A stretch of DNA of 64,000 nucleotides from Conus ventricosus (lineage: Eukaryota; Mollusca; Gastropoda; Neogastropoda; Conidae), in assembly GCA_018398815.1 (NCBI GenBank), contig CM031616.1, positions 27,880,218 through 27,944,217 of the forward strand. The letters are read 5' to 3'. The first letter of the stretch is position 1. The number at the start of each line of letters is the position of its first letter. Made by a program: the position numbers and the translations under genes. A model generated the notes under the pieces. It searched no databases. It saw only the letters and a list, made by a program, of their open reading frames with translations, and was not told where the DNA came from. Below are positions 63,076-64,000 of this stretch, piece after piece.

Positions 63076-64000
63076 TTTAAAATTGTACTACCATTTGGAG
63101 CAATTTCATGCTATTTCCAGCAAAAATACCAATAATATGGTACCAATTATTTTAGGTAAAAGGTTAACTTCACTTGACCATACAGTAAGTCTTAAGATTT
63201 CCATATTTCCATAATTTCAATACTGCATTATTAACACAATAAACCCTTACACTCGAGTCAACAGTCACCACACACACACACACACACAACACTGATCCAC
63301 ATGGATGACATATACCAATATTCACTTAAATTTTAATCCTCACACAGCCTATAAATGTGATTCCACAGAGTTGACTGTTAATTTGATTTCTCTGTAGAAT
63401 AAAATTTACAAGATGTATACGGATTGAGAATGTGTAATCACTTTCTCCTCCCTTTTCATTTCATACAAAAACTTTCAGCAATATACAAATAACCTTTCTA
63501 TTAGTATTACCAAATCATTTATTCATAAAAAATATGACAAAATTAATATTTTAAAAAAATTATAAAAAAAAAATTAATGATTTACATGCTATGAGTTCAT
63601 GCACAAATGATCACTTGAGATATATCTCCAATAAAACTAGACATCTACAGTATATGATTATAGAACACACCAGATCCAACTCTTTAGAGTAGTTTCTTAA
63701 CTAAAAGCATACATCAATGATCAGTAACAAAAGTAGCTTGATTTTAATACATGTTCACATACGTAACAAATTATAATTATAACTTGTACCTGAGCAGATA
63801 CAGCATTTGTGACTGTGAGGTTGGCTACTGTCCATCTTCCAATTCAGCTAGAGCTTGAACTTTACTTGAATGAAGTCATAATAAAAAAAAGTCTCAGAGC
63901 TAGAACTTTAACTTAATGAAAGTAATACGAATAATTAATCAAGAAATGCTTGAACTTTAACATTGAAGTAGTAGTATGTAAATGAAAGATAGGGGGTTCC
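63076..64000. other. AT-rich sequence, no gene confirmed
   Basis: A CA tract lies at 63268-63288. An exon-like minus-strand block with a donor lies at 63790-63835 (see rejected items). Nothing else was seen. Confidence 0.45.

Noticed and set aside
63790..63835. Exon-like minus-strand block MDSSQPHSHKCCICS followed by a GTACAAG donor
   Set aside because: It is short, with no recognisable downstream exon and only one CxxC pair. It could be the first exon of another gene but cannot be supported from this window.

Overview
This is eukaryotic DNA, most likely from a mollusc and probably a gastropod. That is an inference. It rests on short coding exons split by kilobase-scale introns with GT-AG borders, abundant (AC)n tracts, tRNA-type SINEs whose body resembles those common in mollusc genomes, and many transposable-element fragments. 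There are no bacterial-style operons, no rRNA genes and no CRISPR array. Nearly all open reading frames over 60 codons are chance or repeat-driven.

The one host gene I can establish is on the minus strand and fills the right two thirds of the window. It encodes an oxysterol-binding-protein-related protein of the OSBPL10/OSBPL11 (ORP10/ORP11) group. I mapped sixteen coding exons from about 58.9 kb down to about 23.6 kb. They carry a complete PH domain, a linker, and the first half of the lipid-transfer (ORD) domain including the EQVSHHPP signature. Splice phases agree from exon to exon except at a few places where one base is missing from a homopolymer, which looks like uncorrected long-read error. 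The second half of the ORD is not readable because it runs into 13.0-24.3 kb, which has grossly distorted base composition and homopolymers and looks like a sequencing or assembly artefact.

Layout: 1-10.4 kb is a decayed Ty3/gypsy-type LTR retrotransposon with LTRs of at least 2.5 kb, a tRNA-Pro-like primer site, gag and integrase remnants, but no visible reverse transcriptase. 10.4-13.0 kb is non-coding with a 64-bp tandem repeat. 13.0-24.3 kb is the distorted stretch. 23.6-58.9 kb is the OSBPL gene. Its introns hold a LINE 3' end (25.9-26.65 kb), a 44-bp minisatellite split by a 1,007-bp inverted-repeat element with a clean 6-bp target duplication (26.7-28.5 kb), a 2-kb array of 52-bp units (30.6-32.7 kb), a retroelement RNase H fragment (36.3-36.8 kb), a 34-bp minisatellite (39 kb), SINEs and microsatellites. 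The intron between the first two PH exons is almost filled by a 6.3-kb insertion (48.88-55.2 kb). It has inverted 20-bp ends, a clustered 23-bp motif near both ends, and a broken multi-exon gene with an OTU-like protease domain. 61.3-62.8 kb is a LINE 3' end split by a 968-bp inverted-repeat element that itself carries an exon-like open frame with a splice donor and an NRF-1-type promoter motif.

The main candidates for something undescribed are the 6.3-kb OTU-bearing element and the 968-bp element carrying an exon and promoter motif, which could act as an alternative first exon for the OSBPL gene.
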